64,000 bases of DNA, taken from assembly GCA_019055375.1 (NCBI GenBank), contig JAHQIW010004553.1:1-64000 (forward strand). Direction: 5' to 3'. Position 1 is the first letter of the stretch. Each line of letters opens with the position of its first letter. A model generated the notes under the pieces. It saw only the letters and a program-made list of their open reading frames with translations. It was not told the origin of the DNA and did not search any database. Positions 22,773 through 32,371 of the stretch are shown in pieces. Both the position numbers and the translations under genes were made by a program. The DNA comes from Parelaphostrongylus tenuis (Eukaryota > Nematoda > Chromadorea > Rhabditida > Metastrongylidae).

Positions 22773-23066
22773 ACAAGTGCTCATTGTATGAAGAACTCAT
22801 GGTTTATTATTCATCGTAGGTCGTTCTTCATTATCTCAATATGACAGTTGCTCTTTGTATTACACACTCGTTGTTAACACACACTAGTAGGCCATTCTTT
22901 ATTGCTCGTTGTGACAATTGCTCATTGCATTACACTGGTAGTTCAATGCATTCCCGTATACCACTCCTGACTGCCCTCAAATGGCAAGTGTTCACTTCAT
23001 TACATAGTTGTGGTTCACAACTCACCGTAGTCCTCTTTTTACTGTCTCCATATGGCAAGTGCTCAG
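22773..23066 (+). repeat. Degenerate 69-71-bp tandem repeat, about 4 copies
   Basis: Successive units start near 22773, 22842, 22911, 22981 and 23052 with variants of GACAAGTGCTCATTGTATTA, followed by a 'tcattctttattgtctca'-like end. The period is close to 70 bp and the divergence between units is high. The open frame at 22841-23089 is contained in it. It is mirrored at about 34480-34775. Confidence 0.75.
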
Positions 23067-23203
23067 TTTTTCGCATAACCGTAATTTAGATTTACTGCCT
23101 ATATGTTAAATGTTTATTGTATTCTATGTTCATTAATGGGCGATGATATTTCGTCCTTTTTTCGTTATCTGTAGTGTTTTAGTAATGATTTTATGCATAT
23201 AAA

Positions 23204-23231
23204 GATTTGAATACCCAGGTTTGAGGCAAAC
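23204..23231 (+). ncRNA. Spliced-leader-like fragment (SL1-like), weak
   Basis: From memory of the nematode SL1 exon, 18 of its 22 bases match 23204-23225, including the blocks ATACCCA-like and GTTTGAG. The next bases are GCAAAC where SL RNA genes have the splice donor GTAAAC. No Sm-binding site follows within the expected distance, so this would be at most a decayed SL RNA pseudogene. The mirror copy is at about 34317-34344 on the minus strand. Confidence 0.25.
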
Positions 23232-25178
23232 AAGTTTCCATATCTTCAAATGAATGTCTTCACCTCCCCTACACAATAAAAGGACCTATGTTTCTGGACT
23301 CAGTTTCGAAGAGGGCAGATAAAGCAGTGGTAGTGATGCCGATAGTCACGAGCGCTTGACTTTAACCACAATCGCTAATCCTGTTATTCTTTTTAGGTCC
23401 ATATATGGATACCATAGTCCAATTGGCGCTACGCCGCTGGCGAGCGCTTTAATGCGATTGTGTCAAGAGTGCAAGGAAAATGCACTCGGCAACCATCCTT
23501 CGACATAATATTGAAAAGTGAAATTCTCAAGCACCGGGCAACCCCAAATGCAAGAGGTGGTAGGCTACGAGAAGAAGAGAGTGTTGAGAATATGGATGCG
23601 GGTAAAGGAAACGAAGGAAGGAAGTGTTATGATTCCTGTTGAATATCGATGGTATGTGTCGGGTAAAATAAAACAAGACCTCTTTTGCATTGCGCCATAC
23701 ACGGGGACAAGATAAGGCAGCATTTGGATTTAGATATATCATCATTGGCGTTGAGAAGGAGCAGCACTCGTATTGTATTTATCTTATAAAAGTCTTTTTG
23801 TGATCAGATATCTAGCCAAAAAAAGTGTGTGAGGGATCGATGGTCGATGACTAAAAGGAAATGCTTCTTTACGCAAGAATATCTTGAAAAGGGTTGAGGT
23901 GGTGGAAAACTTGACAATTCTATTACCTCGTGCGCATCTCCAAAAAATGTCATAACATCTTATACGGTGACACTTAGTATTTTCGGCACGATATCATTCT
24001 CACTTTGAATCTTGGAGTATTTGTGAAACTTAGCTGAAGGGATTGTGCAATATATGCCTCACTGAGGCCCTGAGCATGGCAAAATCGTCGAAACGCGATT
24101 ACGGAATTATTTAATCGATGCCGAGGTTAACGATAGTTAGATCTGAGAATTACGAAAATCCATTGTGGTGGATCCTTCGGAGGAATCGATCAAAGCTCAA
24201 AATCATTTCGCATTATCAATGTCTTCAATGTAGCATTTTCGAGCGAATTGATTAGAGTAAAAAACGACTCCCCAAATTCTGAGAAATATCTTGTCAAGAA
24301 CCGACGTGATCATAACATCCAAGTATCCTCATGAGTTCGCTTTGATATTTCACACTAAAAACTGTTGATTCTTCAACTATCAACGAAGAAGAAGAAGAAA
24401 TCCCCGCGTTAAAAACGTAACATATCACCAACGATTTTGGCTTCATGAAGTACTACCCAGCATTCGCTTCCATTAAAAGTGATTTAGAAGATTACAAAAA
24501 GATGTAGAATAATAATTAAGCGCTGCACGTTTGAAGAGTGACCTCTACGGTAGTCATACGCATTTTTGATATTTTGCTATTATACAGAAATTTTCTCACC
24601 CACGAATAGTGATTACCTCAAATTTCGGTCAATTTATCTCCACCTTTGCTTGGTCTGTAATTTTTTTTCTCGCATAAAGCGGAAAAGCCAAGTTAACAGC
24701 AGATCGGCGATCTCGAAACATGTTAATGCTCCTTTTCTGATCACTAAATAAATACTGGCTTCAAAAAAACATAAAAACCTCTTTCATTATCTGCTCCATT
24801 GAAGAACTAGGCTTCTTTTATTTTATGCTTTCATCAATATATTTGCCGTAGGTTTTGCACTTAATTTGTTGCGCTTTCTCTTCATTGTTTATGGGTCTTT
24901 TGAGTTACGTATTTATTCACCTTCCCATTACTTTCCTAGTAAATTATGGCACTATTTTCTTCTCGACCTCAAATCCCCACTGTTACTCCTCCGAGCGACA
25001 GTATCAGGACCATGCAGGGTCACCGACTAAGTTTTACTGACCCTATCCTTAATAGCGGCAAATTTTGGCATTGGTAAACAAGAATAGCAGGCGAATCACA
25101 GTTGTCCCAGAAATGTGGAAGGAATACAAGCATGATATCTGTTTCCACCTATTGAAGTGTCATCCAGTCTCATTCACG
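23232..25178. other. Unassigned inner part of left arm
   Basis: AT-rich. Small open frames on both strands at 23460-23745 and 24566-25040 have no recognised domain. The last one (MHLICCAFSSLFMGLLSYVF...) is hydrophobic at its start and could resemble a signal or membrane segment, but has no other support. Confidence 0.3.
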
Positions 25179-25774
25179 GGATTGACAGATTGGTACGATA
25201 AACATGTTTAAGAAGGCTTAGTTTTCAAAAAGATGATAGCTGCTCTGTGAAAATCTGGTAGCCCTTGCCAGCATTTTATGAAAAACAAAGTCTATCAACT
25301 TTCAGCAAAATCTTCTAAGAAAAAACGAAGAAGTATCCAGACACAAGTGAAATCGTTCGAAGGTCTTTGTAGAAGGTGACGAGAGGATACGGCTTAAAAA
25401 ATTAGCTTCAGAGGCCATAAAAGTATGTGCAGTCGTGCCACAAGTGAAATAAGTGAATAAGCATTGGAGTGGGCACCAGTTTCAAATTTCGCCATTAGTG
25501 TTTTCTAATGTAATGAATATACGTTTGCTTACAGAAAATTCGGCCAGTTGCCAGTGTAATGGGTTTTTCTCAAAAAGCTCCTAACCATCAGGAATTTTGC
25601 AAATTGCAATGTTTTCCTATCTCCTTGAAATTAGTCATAAAAAACAATCCTATTTACCACATTCCATTTACAGCTTGCTATGACTGTGAGAAGGAAGTAG
25701 TTTTTCAGTGCGCCAGTTTGCTTTAACAACTCGAAAGACCGTCTTTCTTGAAACCTCGGCATGTTAGTAATATA
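25179..25774. other. Unassigned spacer between left arm and PLE copy 2
   Basis: No gene or repeat recognised. It begins where identity with the right arm ends. Confidence 0.35.
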
Positions 25775-25896
25775 AAACTTTGAAAATGAGAAGAAAAGCT
25801 TGGAAAGCTAATCTTTATTTGGAGCTTCACGAAGCTGGTTTTTTCTCCCAATCGATTGTTCTACTTTCCGGTTGATGGGTTTTCGTGATTGCTTGT

Positions 25897-25932
25897 GGCT
25901 GACGTTTTGGCAAATACGCCTTCTTCAGAGCC
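25897..25932 (-). ncRNA. Hammerhead-like motif, left arm of PLE copy 2
   Basis: The minus strand reads GGCT, CTGAAGA, A-GGC-GTATTT-GCC, AAAAC (expected GAAAC), GTC, AGCC. Only G12 of the core is changed, a change expected to abolish cleavage. Confidence 0.5.
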
Positions 25933-26361
25933 TGAACGTATAATTCGTTGTAGCTTTATTTATACGACTATATACTAAGGAAAGAAATAAAATATTTCGA
26001 AAATCTAAGGTATTGTAAGCGATAATTGATTCAGGGAAAACCACTCACCTTACCATTAATCCAGGGACTACCTATGTTGTTAGCGTCAGGGTGACGTATG
26101 AACCTGCCCTCATGTCACTAGGTCAAATTATGTATAGGTGTCAGCTAAGACCCATGCTGGAAAATCAATCTGAGATAAGGTGCCGAGTGGTTGGTTATGT
26201 TAAGGCACTCTCCCTTTTTCTTCATTTGCGGGTTTCTGGAATTTATTCAAAAAAGCTTCAAAGGTTTTCCCCACCTATGTTTTTGGTTCGTGCCCTAGGA
26301 TTTTGATTACTACCTCGAAGTTGTCATCGTTGTGTCTTTGAATCCTGTGTGTACCTAGAGG

Positions 26362-26930
26362 TTAACCTGAGTCTTCATTTGTTTTCCCATCTAGGTGCTC
26401 TTTAATGCGGATGTGAAGTGGCCTGCCTGTTTCGCCAATATATTCACCACCACATGTCTTACAAGAGATTAGGTATATTGTACCTACGCTCATGCAATCA
26501 CCGTCTCTACCGTTGGAACAAACAACGCAGTCCTTTGTATTACATAGCCGGTCATACAAGCGGTTTCGAACTAATTGACGACGCAGTGTTTTAGGAGGAA
26601 TATCGACAATTCCTAAAGAATCTTCTAGACCACTGTTTTTTAGACGCATTCTAATAGCTGTACTGACTTCGTCTGTTATAAAAGGTAGTATAAGATTATT
26701 GTTTAGGTGTGGCGCCCTGTTGTTCCTATTGCGAGGCTTTTCGCTCTTTCTGGGTCTAACGTTAGTTGCTGTTCTTTTCTTTTACAAATTGGAAATGGCT
26801 ATTCTTCGCGCTAAGTCTAGTGAATCCCTTCTTTCATCGTCTCCCGTCCAAACACTTGCAGCTGTTCGATACATATTTCGTTTAAGTGCTTTTTTAGTAT
26901 GTGAGGGATGAGAAGAAAGGAGAACCACTC
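26362..26930 (-). pseudogene. PLE copy 2: thumb remnant and GIY-YIG domain
   Basis: On the minus strand, from 26930, SSHPSHTKKALKRNMYRTAA matches the thumb-side block of PLE copy 1. After a frame break, 26649-26362 encodes RNRLYDRLCNTKDC, VCSNGRDGDCMSVGTIYLIS and EYIGETGRPLHIRIKEHL, the cysteine cluster and GIY-YIG signature. The cysteine cluster reads CVVCSNGRDGDC, so one cysteine of copy 1's CPNC is replaced by Gly. The C-terminal tail after the GIY-YIG block is lost at a stop. RT catalytic motifs are absent. Non-functional. Confidence 0.85.
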
Positions 26931-27180
26931 GGCACCTTATCTCAGATTGATTTTCTAGCATGGGTCTCAACTGACACCTATACATAATTTGACCTAGTGA
27001 CATGGGGGCGAGTTCATACGTCACCCTGACGCTAACAACATAGGTAGTCCCTGGATTAATGGTAAGTTGAGTGGTTTTCTCTGAATCAATTATGGCTTAC
27101 AATACCTAAGATTTTCAAAATTTTCTTTCTTTAATTAGTATATAGTTATATAAATAAAGCTACAACGAATAATACGTTCA

Positions 27181-27216
27181 GGCTCAGAAGAAAGCGTATT
27201 TGCCGAAACGTCAGCC
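27181..27216 (+). ncRNA. Hammerhead-like motif, right arm of PLE copy 2
   Basis: Plus strand: GGCT, CAGAAGA (CTGA changed to CAGA), AAGC-GTATTT-GCC, GAAAC, GTC, AGCC. It carries a different lesion from its partner at 25897-25932, so the two arms decayed independently. Confidence 0.5.
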
Positions 27217-27339
27217 ACAAGCAATCGCGAAAACCCATCGACCGGAAAGAAGAACGATCGATTGGGAACAGATACCAACCTCGTGAAGCTTTAAATAAAG
27301 ATCAGTTTTCTAAGCTTTTCTTCTCATTTTCAAAGTTTA

Positions 27340-27989
27340 CTTCAATATGTCTACAATACTCAAGTTAGGGCTCCTAGAACATTTTGCTGTTATTCTTGAG
27401 AAACTACAATCTTTGATTGGTACTTACATAGCAAAGATTGTGCCTCTCCATTTTTAGGCATCATGATTGAAACATGGCCCTTCCTGTGCTTCATTAGCTC
27501 CCAAAGCAGTTACTTCTTGCACTCCCGTCCTTACCCCGGCATCTGCATCTTCGTCTATTCCCGTCTTTACCCCAGCACTTGCTCTGCACCTGCATCTCTT
27601 CCTTCTTCTGACGACAACGAATAACTCACTCCAATAGAAGTCTTTCTTCATAAAAGTTCTCATTTATAAGCACGTCTGTGTATTTTGAACTGTGTCCGCA
27701 CTGTTACCTTACACATACATGGGTACCCGTGCCATTAGAAAATACTAACAAGAATAGCCATGGAAAATAATGATGTGGCAGCAAATCCGAATGAGATTAC
27801 GGCCAAAACGTACACCTTGCTTAATCTGAAGCCTGTATCATATTTTTATATAAGCTTTGCCTAGAAAGCGAACGTACTCCGATTGTATTGCCAGATAGCA
27901 CAGCACTTTATACGAGTTTTTAGTATATGCAACTTCTACAATATGCACTTTTTCTAATGTTAGGAATATCTTCACAAAAATAATGTTTA
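27340..27989. other. Unassigned spacer
   Basis: No gene recognised. A proline/alanine/threonine-like run near 27500-27600 ('cttccgtctttacccc' words repeated) looks like low-complexity sequence. Confidence 0.3.
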
Positions 27990-29117
27990 TTATGTGATAA
28001 GGTCATGACTTGCTTTGAGCCGATAGGTCTAGCGCTATACAGGCGCCTGAATCGCGCTACTAGCAAATAATGCGATAAGGATTCCGTTTGTTTCGAGACC
28101 ATAGGTCTAGCGCTACATGGGCGCGTAATTCGCGTTACTGGAAAATGCTCTGATAAGGATATCGTTCCTTTTGAGCCGATAGGTCTAATGCTAATGGTCC
28201 CCAATTTATCCTGTTGGTGAATAGTCTGATGAGGGTATGGACCTGTTCTGAGACGATAGGTCTAGCGCTACATGGGCTCCCAATTCGCCCTGCTGGCGAA
28301 TATTCTGATAGGGATATCGCTTGTTTTGAACCGTATGGTCTAGCGCTATATGTGCGCAAAATCCGCAGTGTTGAGAAATAATCTGATAGGGATATCGCTT
28401 GTTTTGAGCCGATATGTCTAGTGCTATATTCGCGCTCAATTCGCTCTTCTGGCAAATAATTTAATAAGGATATAATGAGTTTTGAGGAGATATTTATAAC
28501 GCTATATGGGCTCCCAATCGCTCTGTTGGCAAATAATCTGATAAGGATGGTTTGTTTTGAGCCCTTATGTGTAGCGCTATATGGGTGGCCAATTCGCTCT
28601 TCTGGCAAATAATCTGATAAGCATATCTTTTGTTTTAGGAACACATTTATAGGGCTATATCGGTGCCCAGTTCGCGCTGTTGGCGAATTATCTGATCAGG
28701 TAGTCGTTTGTTTTGCGCCGATAGGTATAGCGCTACATGCTCGTCCAATTCTGCTACTGGCATATACTCTGATAATGATATCGTTTGTTTTGAGCCTATA
28801 AGTCCAGCGCTATATGGGCGCCCACTTCGATGTATTGGAAAATAATCTGATAAGGCTATCTTTTGTTTTGAGAACATATTTATAGGGCTATATCGGCGCC
28901 CAGTTCGCACTGCTGGCAAATAATCTGAGAAGGTTATCGCTTGTTTTGAGATTATAGGTCTCGTGCTATATGGGCGCTCAATTCCCCCTACCGGCAAATA
29001 ATCTAATAATGATATTGTTTATTTTGAGCCGATATTTATGGCGCTATATGGGCGGCATATTCGCTCTGTTTCCGAATAATTCGATAAGGATATGATCTGT
29101 TTTGATCCTTAAGGTCT
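27990..29117 (+). repeat. 78-bp satellite, block A1 (about 14 copies)
   Basis: Tandem units of 78 bp contain GTTTGTTTTGAGCCGATA, the palindrome TATAGCGCTATA or variants, GGGCGCC, and AATAATCTGATAAGGATATC. Units differ by about 10-25 percent. This block is the TTTTGAG/ATCTGATAAGGATATC subtype. Because 78 is divisible by 3, one minus-strand frame stays open across units and yields a 26-residue protein-like repeat that I regard as accidental. Confidence 0.95.
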
Positions 29118-29427
29118 GATGCATTAAAAAAAGGATAAAGCTCTCGGCGTTGATCAATCCCTGAGGGATGCGCCATGCATTCAACTTCGATTTTTTAACT
29201 TCGTTTGAGGTGACTGAATGCATATTTGGTCTTTACAATGACTCGCGGTGGTCTCCCGCTGAACCAAGTCAGTGTTGCTTATCCTCCCAGACAAGTCTGA
29301 GACCTGCCTGGTACCAATTTATTGACTCCGGAGGGATGGATGGCTTGGTGAGCCATGAGCGCGAGATCGAACCATTGACATCGTGTACGACGCAGAGCAC
29401 CTTTAACCTCTGCGCCACATGTGCTCC
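29118..29427 (-). mobile_element. tRNA-derived SINE-like insertion in satellite
   Basis: A 310-bp non-satellite segment interrupts a satellite unit between GGTCT and AGCGCTATAT, with TCT repeated on both sides (29115-29117 and 29428-29430). Read on the minus strand it begins with a tRNA-like head: GTGGCGCAGAGGTTAAAGG as A-box/D-arm region, and GGTTCGATCTC as B box. It ends in an A-rich stretch (CCTTTTTTTAATGCAT on that strand). This head differs from the SINE at 2043-2252. Confidence 0.65.
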
Positions 29428-29720
29428 TCTAGCGCTATATGGGCGCCTAAATCGCGCTGCTTTCAAACAATCTGATGAGGATATCGTTTGTTTTGAGCCG
29501 ATCGGTCTAATGCTATGTAGGCCTCTTGCTCGCGCTGTTGGCGAATTAACTGATAAGGGAGTCGTTTGTTTTGCGCCGATAGGTATAGCGCTGGATGTTC
29601 GTCCAATTCGCGCTACCGCCATACTCTCTGATAAGCATATCTTTTGTTTTGAGCCGATAGCTCTAGTGCTACATGGGCTCCCAATTCGTCCTTTCGGCAC
29701 ATAATCTGATAAGGACATCT
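29428..29720 (+). repeat. 78-bp satellite, block A2 (about 4 copies)
   Basis: Continuation of block A1 after the SINE-like insertion, in the same subtype and phase. Confidence 0.93.
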
Positions 29721-30218
29721 TTGTCTATCATTCTAAGAGAATTGAGTGGTGAGCAAGAAAAAACCTCAGGCGGGAATCGAACCCACGTTTCATCCTATCC
29801 GGGGACGCGTGCTCTACCACTACACCACCAAAACACATTTACGCCACCACTCATTCTTCAACATCTCAGTGTTAGCTATCAGCTACCAACCTTTCACAGG
29901 CTTGGTCGGGTATGCGATTTCGCTTTATAAACCCAGTTGAGCTGACAGTTATTCTAATTTCTAATACTCGAAATTCATAGTATTTTTGATGCATTTCGCA
30001 CTATTGTGATGTTTTCTAAATTCCTAAGAGATTTTGAAGAATGTGTGGTAGGGCAAATGTGCCTCAGTGGTGTAGTGGTAGAGCACGCGTCCCCGGATAG
30101 GATGAAATGCGGGTTCGATTCCCGCCTGAGTTTTTTTTTTTTGCTCACCACTCAATTCTCTTGAGAATATAGAAAACATCATAATAGTGCGAAATGCATT
30201 AGAAATACTATGAATTTC
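29721..30218. mobile_element. tRNA-bearing TIR element, nested copies in satellite
   Basis: Two inverted tRNA-like bodies occur: minus 29764-29832 and plus 30061-30130. The latter has D arm GTGTAGTGGTAGAGCAC, anticodon stem CGTCC/GGATG around a CCGGATA loop, and T arm GCGGG-TTCGATT-CCCGC. The terminal block GAATTGAGTGGTGAGCAA is at 29739 and its complement at 30141-30158. A second inverted pair, 29970-30017 against 30171-30218, encloses the right copy. Satellite resumes right at 30219 and the motif GGATATCGTTTG there resembles GGACATCTTTG at the left edge, a possible imperfect target duplication. Confidence 0.75.
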
Positions 30219-31402
30219 GGATATCGTTTGTTTTGAGCCGATACTTACAGCGCTATACAGGCAACTTACTCGCCGTGTTAGCAGCTAATCTGATAAGGAT
30301 ATCGTTTGTTTTGAGCCGATAAGTCTGGTGCTATATAGGCGTCTTATTTGCGCTTTTGGCGAATTATCTGATATGGGTGTCGTTTGCTTTGAGCGGATTT
30401 TCCTAGTGCTACGTGGGCGCGCAGTTCGTCCTTTCGGCAAGTAATCTGATGAGGATATGGCTTGTTTTGAGCCGATCGGTCTAATTCTATATAGGAGCCT
30501 TATTCGCGCTACTGGCGAATAATCTGATAAGGATACCGCTTGTTTTGTGCCGCTAGGTCTAGTGCTACATGGGCGCCCAAATCGCCCTGTTGGCAAATAA
30601 TTTGATAATAATATCGTTTGTTTTGAGCCGATTGGTGTGGTGCCACATAGGCGCTCATTTCGCGCTACTGGCAAATAATCTGATAATTACATCGTTTATT
30701 TGAGCTTGGGGCCGATGTTCATAGCGCTGTATGAGCGCCCTATTCGCCCTGTTGGGAGACAATCTGGTATGGATATCGCTGGTTCTGAGCCGATATTTGT
30801 AGGGCTATATAGCGCCTAGTTTGCCCTGCTAGAAAATAATTTGGTAAGGATATCGTTTGTTTTGAGTCTATATTTCTACTGCTACATGGGCGCTCAATTC
30901 GCCCTACAGGCAAATAATCTGCTAATGATATCGCTTGTTTTGGACGGATAGTTCTTGTGATATGTGGGAACCCATTTCGCCCTTTTGGCAAATATCTGAT
31001 AATTACATCGTTTGATTTGAACCCATATGTCTAGTGCTGTACAGGCGCCTAGTTCGCGCTACTGACAGATAATCTGATAAGGATATCGTTTGTTCTGAGT
31101 CTGTATTTCTACTGCTACATGGGGGCTCATTTCGACCTACTTTCAAATAATATGACAATTAAACATTGTTCGGTCTAAGCCGATAATTCTAGCGCTATAT
31201 ATTCGCCTAATTCGCCCTTTTGACAGATAATCTGACAAGGACATGATCTGTTTTGGACCTATAGGTCTGGTGTTACACGGGCGCCTACTTCGTCCTCTTG
31301 GGAGGTAATCTAATAAGAATATGGTTTGTTTTGAGCCGACGTTAATAGCGCTATATGGGGGCCTAATTCGCGCAACTGTCAAATTACCTGATAACGAATC
31401 AA
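30219..31402 (+). repeat. 78-bp satellite, block A3 (about 15 copies)
   Basis: Same subtype as A1/A2. The start of ATCGTTTGTTTTGAGCCGAT in successive units (30223, 30301) confirms the 78-bp period. Some units are off by one or two bases (for example near 30990), which breaks the minus-strand open frame. Confidence 0.95.
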
Positions 31403-31423
31403 AAATCATCTTATTTGACAGTC

Positions 31424-32371
31424 TATATTCGATGCATTGCGGATGCTATATATAAAATAAGTCATCTTTTCGGTGTACTGTTCTTTGAAAGCCTCGATAA
31501 AAACAATCATATATAGTCCTTTAGAATAGTTTCGTTCGTGTTTCTGAGTTTTCTTACTTACTCTGTGGTTGCGAGGTTTCGAAACAACAGTCGACTATAA
31601 AGGTGATATTTACCCAATATCGCTGAAACTAGCGCAATCGATAATCCTAACTCAAAAAGGGCTCTTACCTAAAAGGAATACGCGTGTGCAAAACCTAAAT
31701 CTGTTCACTCTGTCATAATAATGCAAAAGAATTTTTATGGTGCTTAGTATAAATAAGTTTTTTCTGCTAGAATGTGTTTCGCGCACAAAAGCATATGAAT
31801 TTTTATGTCACATGGCCGCTCCTTTCATTCAAATTACTTTCGTAAAAGTTTCTTGGTGATTTCGTAACCCGTCTGCTAAAGAAAACAGATAATTTATAGT
31901 TTATTGAACAAAGCGATAACTCGATGACACAAACGTTCAGACAATCCGACGTACCATCCGCAGGTATTCGAGTGATACTCTTGATTCACTGTATTACTGC
32001 ATCAGTGAAATGTGGAATCAACTGCACTGTTTGCCCACTGTAATCTCCTCGACGTTCACTTTCAACCTGAGTGGCATCATAGGCGCTGCAATAGACATGC
32101 ATCTTTGTGATGATATTCAACATCAACAGCTTATTATATTTATTGCACGCTGAAATTTATTGACATCAAATCTCGCGATAATTAAAGTCTGCGGTTGGCG
32201 TAAGAATACAACGACGATTGCTACCACGTGCACCAACTGACACTCAGTTTTCACATTTCATATTTTTCAGTATGAAACATTATAAAAGCAAAGACTCTCA
32301 TACCTGCTACGCCATGAGCGAAGGTTCTTTAAAGTGAATAATCGACATAAACCGGAATTAGCAGTTCGTCG
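31424..32371 (-). repeat. Third, partial copy of arm sequence in tandem with right arm
   Basis: Read on the minus strand this segment equals 20741 to about 21690 of the left arm. It directly follows, on the same strand, the point equal to 25178. It therefore forms a partial direct duplication on the right arm's strand, joined at a 2-bp CG overlap (32370-32371). It is visibly more diverged than the main arms: an 11-bp difference with GTTTCGAAACAACAG near 31580, and several substitutions around 31430-31470. Confidence 0.85.

Larger units (their letters stand above)
19152..25178 (+). repeat. Left arm of about 6-kb inverted duplication
   Basis: The whole segment reappears in reverse complement at 32370-38394. 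By eye the arms are almost identical from about 19307 inward: one 1-bp indel near 21302/36241 and one C/T change at 22468 were the only differences met in the parts compared. The outer 155 bp (19152-19306) shows about eight differences. It contains the RTE 3' third (including its stop codons) and about 5 kb of unassigned DNA. It is either a recent segmental inverted duplication or an assembly product. Confidence 0.92.
25775..27339. mobile_element. Penelope-like element copy 2 within 420-bp inverted arms
   Basis: Arms 25775-26193 and 26923-27339 are inverted copies of each other. They share AATCAATCTGAGATAAGGTG, TAGTCCCTGGATTAATGGTA and the terminal hammerhead-type motif. The core between them is a minus-strand PLE fragment encoding an RT thumb remnant and GIY-YIG. 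The outer ends (CTTTGAAAATGAGAAGAAAAG and its complement) are also inverted. It differs from PLE copy 1 in sequence and so is a separate insertion, possibly another subfamily. Confidence 0.8.

Noticed and set aside
30061..30130. Functional tRNA gene
   Set aside because: D, anticodon and T arms pair, but position 33 is C, the acceptor closes only 5 bp, and the same body occurs in decayed form inside terminal inverted repeats elsewhere. It is an element part.
28135..31409. Minus-strand open frames of 80-169 codons and a plus-strand frame at 29168-29704
   Set aside because: They follow the 78-bp satellite (26 codons per unit) and end where units shift phase. There is no independent coding evidence.
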